Below, one piece after another: positions 52,124-60,623 of a stretch of 64,000 bases of DNA. The first letter of the stretch is position 1; each line of letters opens with the position of its first letter. Source of the DNA: JAVZLH01 sp049700435 (GTDB lineage Archaea > Thermoproteota > Bathyarchaeia > Bathyarchaeales > Bathycorpusculaceae); assembly GCA_049700435.1 (NCBI GenBank), contig JBNAVK010000002.1, forward strand, positions 1 through 64,000. Reading direction: 5' to 3'. Below the pieces are notes generated by a model that was not told the origin of the DNA, did not search any database, and saw only the letters and a list, made by a program, of their open reading frames with translations. A program made the position numbers and the translations under genes.

Positions 52124-52567
52124 ATGTCAGATGAATGTTACGCCTTCATTCTATTGTCAGATGAGAAATGGTGGAAAAGACTATGCGAAAGCAATAGAGT
52201 TAGCGGCGAAACACGGATTTTTGTGCGCAGAAACCGAGTTGGTCCAGTTTCTGCAGAAAAGCTTCTATTTTATGTTAAGCGCCCGTTAATGCAAATTCGC
52301 GGGGTTGCGGATTTTGTTGAACGACTGTCTGGAAACTATAAAGAGCTTTGGAGTTTGTACGGCGACGAAACATGCCTAAAAGACTTTAAGGAGTACGTTA
52401 AATTCCTCGGAGGTAGGGAGAACGTGACTTTCATTAGGTTTAAGAATCTCCGCGAGTTTGAAGCACCTATTTCAATGGATGTTATCAGGAGGGTTCTTGG
52501 GGTTCAGAAGATTCCACGCAATGGCAAATACATAAATCGTGAAACGGCAAATCAACTAATAACCTAA
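52124..52567 (+). CDS. PUA/EVE-like protein, possibly DUF365
   Basis: The 147-residue protein starts with a strand-turn segment (ECYAFILLSDEKWWKRLCESN) resembling DUF365/EVE-type PUA-like domains that bind RNA or modified bases, continues with ETRIFVRRNRVGPVSAEKLLFYV, and ends with a helix pair (SMDVIRRVLGVQKIPRNGKYI). The family call is tentative. The gene lies 4 bp before the first possible start of the GMP synthase gene and 13 bp before the preferred one; the two are probably cotranscribed. Confidence 0.55.
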   Translation: MSDECYAFILLSDEKWWKRLCESNRVSGETRIFVRRNRVGPVSAEKLLFYVKRPLMQIRGVADFVERLSGNYKELWSLYGDETCLKDFKEYVKFLGGRENVTFIRFKNLREFEAPISMDVIRRVLGVQKIPRNGKYINRETANQLIT

Positions 52568-52580
52568 AAGGGTGGTTGCG

Positions 52581-53783
52581 TTGGAGACGTTTGATGCAAA
52601 AAGTTTTGTTGAAACCGAAATTGGAAACATAAAAAAAAGCATAGGCAACGAAAGGGCTTTAGTGGCTGTTTCCGGCGGAGTTGACAGCACAACATGCGCC
52701 GTCTTAACACACAAAGCCATAGGCGAAAACCTTGTTTGCGTGATACTTGACGATGCGTTCATGCGGGAAAATGAGCCCGAGCATGTGGCGGAAGCTTTGT
52801 CTAAGCCGCCTCTAAACGTTCCAACAAAAGTGGTTAATGTGAGGGAACGCTTTCTGCAAGCAATGAAAGGCTTAAAAGACGCAGAGGAAAAGCGTAAAAT
52901 GTTCCGTGAAACCTTCTATCAAGTCCTCGGCGAAACAGCCAAAAAAGAAGGCTGCAACATTCTTGTTCAAGGAACAATACGCGCAGACATCGTGGAAACA
53001 GTTGGCGGCGTAAAAACACAGCATAATGTTCTTGAGCAGATGGGAATAAACCCCATGGAACGCTACGGCTTCAAAGTCGTTGAACCCCTCAAAGCATTGT
53101 ATAAAGAACAAGTGAGAATGGTTGCACGATATCTCGGACTGCCCCCAGAGTTTTCCGAGCGTCAACCCTTTCCAGGACCGGGACTCTCAGTTCGCGTTGT
53201 GGGAGAAATTCGCCAAGATAAACTTGAAACCTTAAAGAAAGCCACAACAATAGTTGAAAGAGGGCTTGAGCCATATAAGCCAGGTCAGTACTTTGCTGTA
53301 ATACTTGACGCTGAAGAGGTTCCGGAGCAGTCTCTAACTGCTCGCGTTCAAGAGACCACAGCGCGCTTCCTTAATGTTCCATCACGAAATGTGAGTGCAA
53401 AGATTTTCCGCGATAAGGCAACAGGGGTGGAGGGTGGCAAAAGGCGTTACGGCTATGTTGTCGGCATTAACGTGCAGACGGTGAACAAGAAAACTCATCA
53501 AGCATCAGTGCAGCATCTAGTTTCTCTTCAAAGAAAAATAATTACCGAAAATCCTGCGGTTACGCGAATTTTCTATGCCATTAAAGATTTAGGTGAAAAG
53601 AAACAATGCGTGATAGGTGTAAGAGCTGTTGAAACAAAGGATTTCCTAACGGCAAAAGTTTCTGAAATACCTTGGACGGCATTGAACAATATTGCAGACG
53701 CAATAATCGCAAGGTGTCCAAATATTGCAACGGTATACTATGACATCACACCAAAACCGCCAGCAACAATCGAAATGGAATAA
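52581..53783 (+). CDS. guaA: GMP synthase ATP pyrophosphatase subunit
   Basis: This subunit activates XMP with ATP for amination to GMP; in archaea the glutaminase is a separate protein (not in this window). The PP-loop VAVSGGVDSTTCAVL (about residue 28), GTIRADIVETV, ERQPFPGPGLSVRVVG and the C-terminal YYDITPKPPATIEME are all there. At 400 residues it is about 90 longer than usual: the extra block (about 255-345) interrupts the dimerisation domain before RAVETKDFLTA. TTG at 52581 follows GGTGG; GTG at 52572 is possible. Confidence 0.9.
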   Translation: METFDAKSFVETEIGNIKKSIGNERALVAVSGGVDSTTCAVLTHKAIGENLVCVILDDAFMRENEPEHVAEALSKPPLNVPTKVVNVRERFLQAMKGLKDAEEKRKMFRETFYQVLGETAKKEGCNILVQGTIRADIVETVGGVKTQHNVLEQMGINPMERYGFKVVEPLKALYKEQVRMVARYLGLPPEFSERQPFPGPGLSVRVVGEIRQDKLETLKKATTIVERGLEPYKPGQYFAVILDAEEVPEQSLTARVQETTARFLNVPSRNVSAKIFRDKATGVEGGKRRYGYVVGINVQTVNKKTHQASVQHLVSLQRKIITENPAVTRIFYAIKDLGEKKQCVIGVRAVETKDFLTAKVSEIPWTALNNIADAIIARCPNIATVYYDITPKPPATIEME

Positions 53784-53841
53784 ACCTTGGAACACAAAAG
53801 AGGTAAATAACGCAATAACATATCTTTCTTCGTGATTGACT

Positions 53842-54168
53842 ATGTTCCGTGTTCGAGTGAACAAAATTGAATCTATTCGAGACTTGGACGGTAACCTCGG
53901 AAAGCGTATAGAACTTGTTGAAGAAAGAGAAGTTCCTCGCTTCGTGGTGAGACCTCAAACAGAAGAGGCAAAGGCTGTGCAAGACGTTCTGCAAACTCTG
54001 CAGCAGCAACTGCCAATTTTTCCGCCGAGAACTCAACTTGCAATCCCAAAGATAATTTTGTTTTTGACGGAGCAGGAATATGAGAGTTTAGGAATAGACT
54101 TTGACGTGAACCAAGTTTACGAGATAAAACTTGAAAACCAAACCATCAAATTTAGGAAAGCTGTATAA
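53842..54168 (+). CDS. small conserved protein, possibly arcadin-1-like
   Basis: The 108-residue protein alternates strands and a helix: VRVNKIESIRDLDGNLGKRIELVEE, VVRPQTEEAKAVQDVLQTL, then LFLTEQEYESLGIDFDVNQVYEIKL. The pattern (N-terminal strand with RDLDGNLGK, helix, acidic EQEYE turn and a final strand pair) resembles arcadin-1 from actin-based cytoskeleton clusters of some archaea. No crenactin gene is seen nearby, so the call is tentative. It follows guaA on the same strand by 58 bp and its 3' end overlaps a convergent gene. Confidence 0.45.
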   Translation: MFRVRVNKIESIRDLDGNLGKRIELVEEREVPRFVVRPQTEEAKAVQDVLQTLQQQLPIFPPRTQLAIPKIILFLTEQEYESLGIDFDVNQVYEIKLENQTIKFRKAV

Positions 54169-54511
54169 TTCCTTTCCCCATCTGTTTTCTTAAGGCTAGA
54201 TTCTTCGGATGAAAAGAAAGCACAAACATCATGTTCCTTAACGCCGCATAAATTTCTTCCACAGCGGATTTTCTGCCTTTGTCACAGTATAGTGGAACGG
54301 GGTCATCGCCGCCATTACTGTAATAAACATATATTAGCGGGGTCTTTTCCCTAAAAGGCACGACTTCAACGTCTAAGTTTAAAAATTCAGCCAACCTCTT
54401 AGCCGCCATCTTAACAGACCGCACTCGTTTCCCTTGCAGCTCCAAATGCGAAGCGTAAACTGACAATTTTCCGCAAGTTTTCTTTAGCATGCAGCTCACT
54501 AAAACTCGCAT
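54152..54511 (-). CDS. hypothetical protein (119 aa)
   Basis: No family is recognised. It has a basic N-terminal half (RVRSVKMAAKRLAEFLNLDV) and a strand-rich middle (PFREKTPLIYVYYSNGGDD) with two Cys in the first 13 residues. The 3' end overlaps the preceding gene by 17 bp on the opposite strand. Codon use looks like its neighbours. It could be a small enzyme-like alpha/beta protein; nothing further can be said. Confidence 0.5.
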   Translation of the reverse strand: MRVLVSCMLKKTCGKLSVYASHLELQGKRVRSVKMAAKRLAEFLNLDVEVVPFREKTPLIYVYYSNGGDDPVPLYCDKGRKSAVEEIYAALRNMMFVLSFHPKNLALRKQMGKGIIQLS

Positions 54512-54621
54512 TTAGAACTACTGCTTTTAAGATGGGCGATGGAACAACATGGTTCTTCCATGGAGAGAGGTGAGTTAAAGTTAAAATCCGCGAAAATTTT
54601 AGATTTTGCTATTAGGTTGCC

Positions 54622-54921
54622 GTGAAGGTGGAAGCCGTGAAGGTTAGAGTTCATGTGTGGGTAAGCGGCCGGGTTCAAGGGGTCTTTTTTAGGTCGGAAA
54701 CTCAGGAGGAAGCCAGAAAACGCAGCGTAAAAGGGTGGGTGCGCAATCTCCCAGATGGGAGGGTTGAAGCTGTTTTTGAGGGCGAAGAAAACGCTGTTAG
54801 CGAACTTATAGAATTTTGTAAGCGTGGGCCTCCAGGGGCTGTGGTCAAGGGTGTAGAAGTTGTTATGGAGAATTTTACTGGAGAGTTTAAAGATTTTGTA
54901 ATAAGGTATGGGTATCGTTAA
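54622..54921 (+). CDS. acyP: acylphosphatase
   Basis: The 99-residue protein hydrolyses carboxyl-phosphate bonds. The catalytic Arg in SGRVQGVFFRSET and Asn in GWVRNLPDGRVEAVFEG are both present, with the FVIRYGYR C-terminus typical of the fold. It starts with GTG at 54622 following GAAGGTGG-like text. Its stop overlaps the convergent coiled-coil gene by 4 bp. Alternatives are few: the signatures are specific. Confidence 0.92.
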   Translation: MKVEAVKVRVHVWVSGRVQGVFFRSETQEEARKRSVKGWVRNLPDGRVEAVFEGEENAVSELIEFCKRGPPGAVVKGVEVVMENFTGEFKDFVIRYGYR

Positions 54922-55319
54922 CTTCTTTTTTTAGGCACTCTGAAATGGGATTCTTTTCCCGCACTTATGTATTCTCCGCCTATTCCTCGCACGGTTGAGG
55001 CTATTTTAGCAAAGTTTTCAGATCCTAAAAATTGCCGTGGCTTTATTATTACATAATCGTCTTTCTCCTCAAAATTTAGTAAGTTTTCCAAATCTTCTGG
55101 AAACATCATTTTTATGTCTTCAATCGACTTTTTTCTTTCATAAACTTCTGGTGTAACTGGTGTTGGGGCTTTGGGCATTGGTTGGGTGATTTGCGAAACT
55201 GCCAAAGATTTAAGCGAAGCAGCAACGGTTCTTAAGTCTTCTGCAACCCCGTTCAAAACAATTAATAGTTCGTCAATTTTCTCCACAAGTTTTTCGATTC
55301 TTTCTTTTTCTAAGCTCAT
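54918..55319 (-). CDS. coiled-coil protein with conserved C-terminal domain (133 aa)
   Basis: The N-terminal 45 residues are a coiled coil (KERIEKLVEKIDELLIVLNG), followed by a Pro-rich linker (TQPMPKAPTPVTPEV) and an acidic then basic C-terminal domain (DIKMMFPEDLENLLNFEE, VIIKPRQFLGSENFAKIAS). The C-terminal part looks like a compact conserved domain with an RFLGSENF-type signature. I do not recognise its family; nucleic-acid or protein binding is plausible. Confidence 0.6.
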   Translation of the reverse strand: MSLEKERIEKLVEKIDELLIVLNGVAEDLRTVAASLKSLAVSQITQPMPKAPTPVTPEVYERKKSIEDIKMMFPEDLENLLNFEEKDDYVIIKPRQFLGSENFAKIASTVRGIGGEYISAGKESHFRVPKKRS

Positions 55320-55409
55320 ACGCCTTATCCCTTCAAACCTTAATATTTAACGCATTTATTAATTGTTTGTGTTTCTAAATCAATCGTTAAAACTTCCAAT
55401 CTGTAGCTG

Positions 55410-56465
55410 GTGGGGCAGCGTCTCTTGATAGAAGTTGATGGAAGCCAAAAAAGCGGAAGCGGCACAATCCTTAGGCTTTCAATAGCCTTAGCAGCGATAC
55501 TGAACCAACCGCTGCATATCCGTAATATCAGGCAAAACAGACCGCAGCCTGGTCTTAGACCTCAACATTTGGAAGCAGTTTTAACAGCCGCAAAGCTTTG
55601 TGATGCGGATTTGGATGGCGCAAAAATTGGTTCTCGCGAGCTTTGGTTTAAGCCAAAAGAGGTTAAAGGAGGATGTTTTGAGGCTGAAATTGGCACGGCT
55701 GGAAGCATTTCCATGCTTTTAATGACTGTTTTACCCATCTGTTTGTTTACGAAGGAAACTGTACAGTTGCATGTTTCCAAGGGTGGGACAGATGTTTCTA
55801 ACGCTCCAACAATCAATTACATGCGAAACGTATTCCTTCCAATGCTGAGACGCATGGGCGTAAACGCTTCCATAACAGTTCACAGATACGGTTATTATCC
55901 AAAGGGCATGGGCGAAGTTACTTTGACTGTTGAGCCTTGCAGAGCGCTGCAGCCAATACGCTTGGAAAGTTTAGGCGAGATAACAGCCATAAAAGGGGTT
56001 TCAGTCTGCACATTTTTGGCTGAAAGAAGAGTTGCCGAACGCCAAGCGAAAGCAGCGAAAGACTTTTTGAGGAAAGCTGGCCATGAGGCGGGCATCCAGA
56101 TAGTGAACGATACGTCAAACCCCATCCAAAAGGGCAGTTCTCTTGTTTTGTGGGCGGAGACGAGCACTAGGGCAATTATTGGAGCGGACGCGATTGGCGA
56201 GTTAAAGAAGACCAGTGAAACTGTGGGGGTTGAGGCGGCTGAAAAACTCTATGAGGAACTTAATGCTAAAGCAACTGTTGACATTCACATGGCAGACATG
56301 CTTATTCCTTACGTAGCTTTAGCAAAAGGCAGTTCCACGTATCTTGTGCGCAAGGTTTCTGACCATTTAGAAACGAATATCTGGCTTGCTGAAAAACTGT
56401 TGGGCGTAAAGTTTGACATTAAAAGAATTGACGGCGGACTTTACAAAGTGGAAAAGACTGGTTGA
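55410..56465 (+). CDS. rtcA: RNA 3'-terminal phosphate cyclase
   Basis: RtcA converts 3'-phosphate RNA ends to 2',3'-cyclic phosphates with ATP. DGSQKSGSGTILRLSIAL at the N-terminus, RPQHLEAVLTAAKL, LMTVLPICLF and the C-terminal VDIHMADMLIPYVALA with the nucleotidylated His (about residue 290) are all seen. 351 residues is normal. GTG at 55410 or TTG at 55425 may start it. Followed 6 bp later by the FAU-1 gene; both are RNA-related. Confidence 0.92.
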   Translation: MGQRLLIEVDGSQKSGSGTILRLSIALAAILNQPLHIRNIRQNRPQPGLRPQHLEAVLTAAKLCDADLDGAKIGSRELWFKPKEVKGGCFEAEIGTAGSISMLLMTVLPICLFTKETVQLHVSKGGTDVSNAPTINYMRNVFLPMLRRMGVNASITVHRYGYYPKGMGEVTLTVEPCRALQPIRLESLGEITAIKGVSVCTFLAERRVAERQAKAAKDFLRKAGHEAGIQIVNDTSNPIQKGSSLVLWAETSTRAIIGADAIGELKKTSETVGVEAAEKLYEELNAKATVDIHMADMLIPYVALAKGSSTYLVRKVSDHLETNIWLAEKLLGVKFDIKRIDGGLYKVEKTG

Positions 56466-56471
56466 CACTAG

Positions 56472-57875
56472 GTGTCCAAATTGTTGAAGGCGAGGGTTAG
56501 AGGAATATATTCAACAGCCCTTACGAAACTGCTTTTGGATAACGGCTTTGAAATCATTCAACCGTCCGCTACTATAAGAAGACGCTTCAATCTTGGAGAA
56601 AACCAGTCGCCGCCAGACCTTAAAATAAAGGATAGGTACGACTTGCAAGGCATAAGGGTTCTTGGTTCGCCGGAAGCTGTAGATGTTTTCCAAATTCTTT
56701 TACACTCGCTCTTGACTGACGTTTTGACTAGGAAATGGAGTGTTCACGTTAACGGAATTTATAAGGGAAACGTTGTTGGCTTGGAGGAGGAAATACTTCA
56801 TGTTGAATTGGGTAATGATGTGGTCGGCGTGCTTCCGAAATGTGAACTTACAGAGAGAAATTCCAAGCAAATCGTAGTTCAAGTTGAAAGAAAGAGAATG
56901 GGAAGCATGCGTCCAGTTTTAACAACAAAATTGAAGATTGTTGGAAAATACGCCATATTAGCGAAAAATAGCGAAGTTGGAGTTAGCTTTAAAATCCGCG
57001 ACTTGAACAAGCGAGCTGAACTTTACGCATTAGGGAAAAAACTCGCATCAACCGACTGGGGAATAATTTGGCGAGAACCAGCAGCAAACCAACCGAAAGA
57101 AGTTTTGGAAAACGAAATAACAACTTTAAGGACAAAAGCTGAAACCCTCAGCGAAAAAGCCCAGAAAGCTGAAACCCCATCATTGTTAATCGATGGGTTA
57201 TGCTTCATGAACGTGGAGTTTCCAGCAATTTCGAAAAGTCAACTGGACAAACTGAGAGCATCTTTAGTTCCCACCTTAAACGGTCATCATTTCTACAAAA
57301 GCTGCGGCGGCAAAGTTTCAGCCGCTCTGGAAATGGCTGAGAAACTTCTTGAGAAAGGTCAAGATGTAATGGAAGTTGAAGAGCTTTTCAAAAAACAAGT
57401 TGCAACTGAGTTTCCTGAAATCGGCTCAGTCGTGGATGTTATACACGTGAAACCCAGTGGAAAAGTGCTTCATCTAGGTCAAGCGATAATCGAAAATCTA
57501 GGCAACGGACAAATCCGGTATAGCCGAACAATACGCACTAGCGGCATCTACGATGGGTTAGGTGTTGCGAAGGAAGCCGGAGATAAGGCGATAAGCGAAA
57601 CAAAAATTGGAGAGTGGTGGATAACCACGAAGTACTTATCTGAAGGCGGGGAATTGAAGGGAACATACATTAACCTAAACACGCCTGTTGAAGTTTACCC
57701 GAAAGCGATACGTTATGTGGATTTAGAAGTGGATGTGTGCATCTCCCCAAGCGGTGCAGTTAAGGTTTTGGATACGGATAAGCTTGAGAAAGCCCTAGAA
57801 AAGGGCATAATAAGCCAAAAAATTTTCGAAACAATCAAAGGCAAGGTGGAGGAAATTCTAGAGAAGCAGTGTTAA
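56472..57875 (+). CDS. FAU-1-like RNA-binding protein (RNase E/G-like, DUF402)
   Basis: The 467-residue protein matches Pyrococcus FAU-1: an N-terminal RNase E/G-like part (RGIYSTALTKLLLDNGFEIIQ), an S1-like region (about 95-160, GNVVGLEEEILHVELG), and a C-terminal DUF402 domain (IRYSRTIRTSGIYDGLG, WWITTKYLSEGGELKGTY, VEVYPKAIRYVDLEVDV). FAU-1 binds AU-rich RNA and has been reported to cut rRNA precursors. Its place between rtcA and trm5 suggests RNA processing. GTG start at 56472. Confidence 0.87.
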   Translation: MSKLLKARVRGIYSTALTKLLLDNGFEIIQPSATIRRRFNLGENQSPPDLKIKDRYDLQGIRVLGSPEAVDVFQILLHSLLTDVLTRKWSVHVNGIYKGNVVGLEEEILHVELGNDVVGVLPKCELTERNSKQIVVQVERKRMGSMRPVLTTKLKIVGKYAILAKNSEVGVSFKIRDLNKRAELYALGKKLASTDWGIIWREPAANQPKEVLENEITTLRTKAETLSEKAQKAETPSLLIDGLCFMNVEFPAISKSQLDKLRASLVPTLNGHHFYKSCGGKVSAALEMAEKLLEKGQDVMEVEELFKKQVATEFPEIGSVVDVIHVKPSGKVLHLGQAIIENLGNGQIRYSRTIRTSGIYDGLGVAKEAGDKAISETKIGEWWITTKYLSEGGELKGTYINLNTPVEVYPKAIRYVDLEVDVCISPSGAVKVLDTDKLEKALEKGIISQKIFETIKGKVEEILEKQC

Positions 57876-57895
57876 ACTAAAACTGAAGGGTTCCC

Positions 57896-58963
57896 ATGCC
57901 TAAAGAATCATTATGCCTCAAAATTCCGAAAATTTACGGGGAAAAAGCCATCAAATTAGTTAACGCCCTCCAAATTACCGACAGAGAACTGGAAATCAAA
58001 AGAAACTTTGATTCAATTTACATCCCCGTAACTCGCCAGCCACAAGAAAACGAACTAAAAACATTCGGAAAACATCTACCAAATTTCGAAATCTCCAAAA
58101 ACCTTTTCCTTGAAAAAAGACGTGCGAAAACCTTTATTGAGCTTCTCGAGGATAAGCTCCCGCCTCATCTGCTGGCAAGCTTGCCCCGTGCAATAGAGTT
58201 TGTCGGAGACATCGCTATTGTGGGAATTCCGCCAGAACTTGATGCACACAAAAACATTATTGGTGAAGCAATTTTGGAAGCGCATAAAAACGTGAAGACG
58301 GTGCTTGCCAAAGCTGGAGCAGTTGGCGGAGTTCACCGAGTTAGAAAATTCCATGTCATCGCTGGAGAACCAAAAACAGCAACTGTCCACAAAGAGCACG
58401 GTTGCCAGTACCACGTTGACCTTGCCAGAGTATACTTCTCTGCACGTTTATCTCATGAACACATGAGAGTTGCGTCTCTCGTGGTGGATGGCGAAACTGT
58501 TATAGACATGTTCGCTGGAGTAGGTCCCTTCTCAATTCTTATAGCGAAAACTCATGAAAGGGTGAAGGTTTACGCCATTGACGTTAACTCCCATGCAATT
58601 GACCTTTTGAGGAAAAATGTTAAACTTAATAGAGTTGAAGACAGAGTCCACCCGCTTTTAGGCGATTCGAGGCAAATCATTAACGAAAAGCTTGCGGGCG
58701 TTGCAGATCGCGTAATCATGAACCTCCCAGAAAAAGCCATAGACTTCGTAGATGCCGCGTGTAAGGCGCTGAAACCTGAGGGCGGCATGGTTCACTTCTA
58801 TAGCTTCGTTAACGCAAATAATTCTTTAGAAAATATGAAGCTTCGTTTTATAGAAGCTGTGGAGAAATCTGGACGTGGAGTGAAGAAAATTCTTTTTTCA
58901 AGGTTTGTTCGCGAAACAGCTCCGTATGAATGGCAAATTGTGATAGACGCTCAAGTGGTTTAA
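57896..58963 (+). CDS. trm5: tRNA (guanine37-N1)-methyltransferase Trm5
   Basis: Trm5 methylates G37 next to the anticodon. The N-terminal domain (1-90) is followed by GAVGGVHRVRKFHVIAGE (about 140-157), the Trm5/TYW2 signature YFSARLSHEHMRVASLV, SAM motif VIDMFAGVGPFSILIA (about 204) and the catalytic MNLPEKAIDF (about 283). NLPEKA fits Trm5 rather than TYW2, whose motif differs. ATG at 57896 follows a GAAGGG ribosome site. Confidence 0.92.
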   Translation: MPKESLCLKIPKIYGEKAIKLVNALQITDRELEIKRNFDSIYIPVTRQPQENELKTFGKHLPNFEISKNLFLEKRRAKTFIELLEDKLPPHLLASLPRAIEFVGDIAIVGIPPELDAHKNIIGEAILEAHKNVKTVLAKAGAVGGVHRVRKFHVIAGEPKTATVHKEHGCQYHVDLARVYFSARLSHEHMRVASLVVDGETVIDMFAGVGPFSILIAKTHERVKVYAIDVNSHAIDLLRKNVKLNRVEDRVHPLLGDSRQIINEKLAGVADRVIMNLPEKAIDFVDAACKALKPEGGMVHFYSFVNANNSLENMKLRFIEAVEKSGRGVKKILFSRFVRETAPYEWQIVIDAQVV

Positions 58964-59385
58964 ACTTTCACTGTGACGATGACTTTCACTTCTTGGGTTG
59001 GGTTCCTCAGTTTTTCTACCAGTTTTCTTGACAAATCATATGCGGCCTTATCCGCCCGAATTGCCAAGGTTCTGCTGCAAACGTGTTCGCTCTTTCTAAT
59101 AACAATATCCGTTGGATGCGTCAAGATTAGTTTCGGGTTTCCAAAGGCATTTACAGCTTCAACGATTTCTCCTGTTTGGATGAGTATGGTGATTTTGGTG
59201 TTTTCTTTGCGTAAGCTTTCTTTAAATTGCGGGTTTAAATCTGCTAAGGCCTTATTTGCTGAAACGGCGATTATGCAATCTCCTCTTTTCGTTAATGTGC
59301 TTTCTTTTGTGATTTCAAATGTTGTTCTGTGTGTGGCGCGGATGTTTTCGTGTCCACATGCTATTATAGTTTCAGAAAGCTCCAT
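58960..59385 (-). CDS. DUF371 family protein
   Basis: The 141-residue protein fits DUF371: ACGHENIRATHRTTFEIT near the start, GDCIIAVSANKALADL, VNAFGNPKL and the C-terminal IRADKAAYDLSRKLVEKLRN. The family is archaeal, of unknown function, with a predicted beta-rich fold. It converges on trm5 with a 4-bp overlap of the stop codons. The ATG at 59385 is the first in frame. Confidence 0.82.
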   Translation of the reverse strand: MELSETIIACGHENIRATHRTTFEITKESTLTKRGDCIIAVSANKALADLNPQFKESLRKENTKITILIQTGEIVEAVNAFGNPKLILTHPTDIVIRKSEHVCSRTLAIRADKAAYDLSRKLVEKLRNPTQEVKVIVTVKV

Positions 59386-59567
59386 TTCTAAACCCAGTTG
59401 TAAGAATTTTCCTGTTTTCTGTTATAGCTCTTTAGCGAGGTAAACTGCAGTGTTTCCGTTTTGATGAAGTTTATCGTTATTATAACCATTTTCAAATGTA
59501 TTCAAAATGGCAAGCAAATCCTTTAACGTAGCTTTTCTAATTCTTACCAAACCATAGTCACCATTTG

Positions 59568-60533
59568 CTATTCAAGGACTTCTACTGAATCGACTTTTCC
59601 GTCGCCATCCAGGTCGAACCCTTGTATAACCGTCGCGAATGTGTCTTCGCCTTTGTAGCCTTTCAATGTTTTTTTCCAAAAGTTTGTTAAGGCTAAGACG
59701 CATGCCTTTGTGCCCACCGCCTTGTTTCCAGCTAAAACTATGATGCGTTTGCTATTGTCCCATGGATTCACAATCTTTGCCACCAGACCAACAGCATCCG
59801 CGGTATAGACATTCTTTGTCTTCTCAGAGATCAAACCGCCAAACAAGAAGCCCTGTTCGGAAGGTTGCATGTTAAACTTTATTGGCAAATAATCATTAAC
59901 CTCTTGTGCCAGAAGGTTTGTTCCAGGTCCTCCAACGAGGATGAGGTTGTTCTTTTCCTCTTTCTCAGCCTTAACGTCAACGTCAAGCTTTATAGCAAAT
60001 TCTTCTGGTGCCTTGGTGAGTTGTCCTAAGAAGAATGTTAGGTGGGAGGCGTAATGCCCGTCTCTTGCGCTTGTTTTGAATGGTCCATGGGGCATTGGGC
60101 TGCCAACAACAATTTTTCCGTCAAAAGTGCCGTTTTCTTTTGTGAATTCCTTAAAGAATGCTTGAATCTGCTCATTCACCCCTACAGTAAGAAAACCTTG
60201 CAGCGTCTTGTATCCCTCAGGTAATTCTATTCCAAAAGCGAGCGCTGTTGTCTTGTAATATTTGGCTATGGCTCCCTTCTTTTCCTCTTCTCTTACAACT
60301 GTGATGGCGCCTGCTTTCGCCAATTTCCTGATATGATAATAGACTTTTTGTTCATGAATTTCCAACTGTTTGGCTATTTCCAGTGGGTACATTTCCTTTT
60401 CAGCGAGCATCGTCAGAATCTTCCACGTAAGCTTATTCAAGATAGTCTTAAACGTCTGGGAGTCTGTGAACATTTTGATTTCTTTAACTTTCCCAGCGGC
60501 GCCTTCTTCGAGAAACAGCAGTTTTTTACTCAT
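59568..60533 (-). CDS. ArsR-type HTH fused to S-layer-like domain with EF-hand
   Basis: Residues about 28-95 form a winged helix of the ArsR type (WKILTMLAEKEMYPLEIAKQL, KVYYHIRKLAKAGAIT). Residues about 125-305 resemble the archaeal S-layer protein outer domain (VVGSPMPHGPFKTSARDGH, VGGPGTNLLAQEVNDYLP, VLAGNKAVGTKACVLAL). The last residues, GFDLDGDGKVDSVEVLE, form an EF-hand or dockerin-like calcium loop. No signal peptide or membrane segment is seen, so the S-layer-like part is probably cytoplasmic here. Its function is unknown; a regulator of envelope genes is one possibility. Confidence 0.78.
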   Translation of the reverse strand: MSKKLLFLEEGAAGKVKEIKMFTDSQTFKTILNKLTWKILTMLAEKEMYPLEIAKQLEIHEQKVYYHIRKLAKAGAITVVREEEKKGAIAKYYKTTALAFGIELPEGYKTLQGFLTVGVNEQIQAFFKEFTKENGTFDGKIVVGSPMPHGPFKTSARDGHYASHLTFFLGQLTKAPEEFAIKLDVDVKAEKEEKNNLILVGGPGTNLLAQEVNDYLPIKFNMQPSEQGFLFGGLISEKTKNVYTADAVGLVAKIVNPWDNSKRIIVLAGNKAVGTKACVLALTNFWKKTLKGYKGEDTFATVIQGFDLDGDGKVDSVEVLE

Positions 60534-60623
60534 GGTTTTTCATAAAGCATAAGGGCGAGTCTATTATTAAAATTTTTATTATAATAAACGAACAAGTTAG
60601 CTAAAGCGCGGCGGTTAACAAAA

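Noticed and set aside
59422..59550. Minus-strand frame of 42 codons from a TTG, with a GNAT-like beginning (VRIRKATLKDLLAIL).
   Set aside because: Too short for an acetyltransferase, no ATG, no ribosome site, and it ends in low-similarity text. It could be a remnant, but I cannot support a gene.
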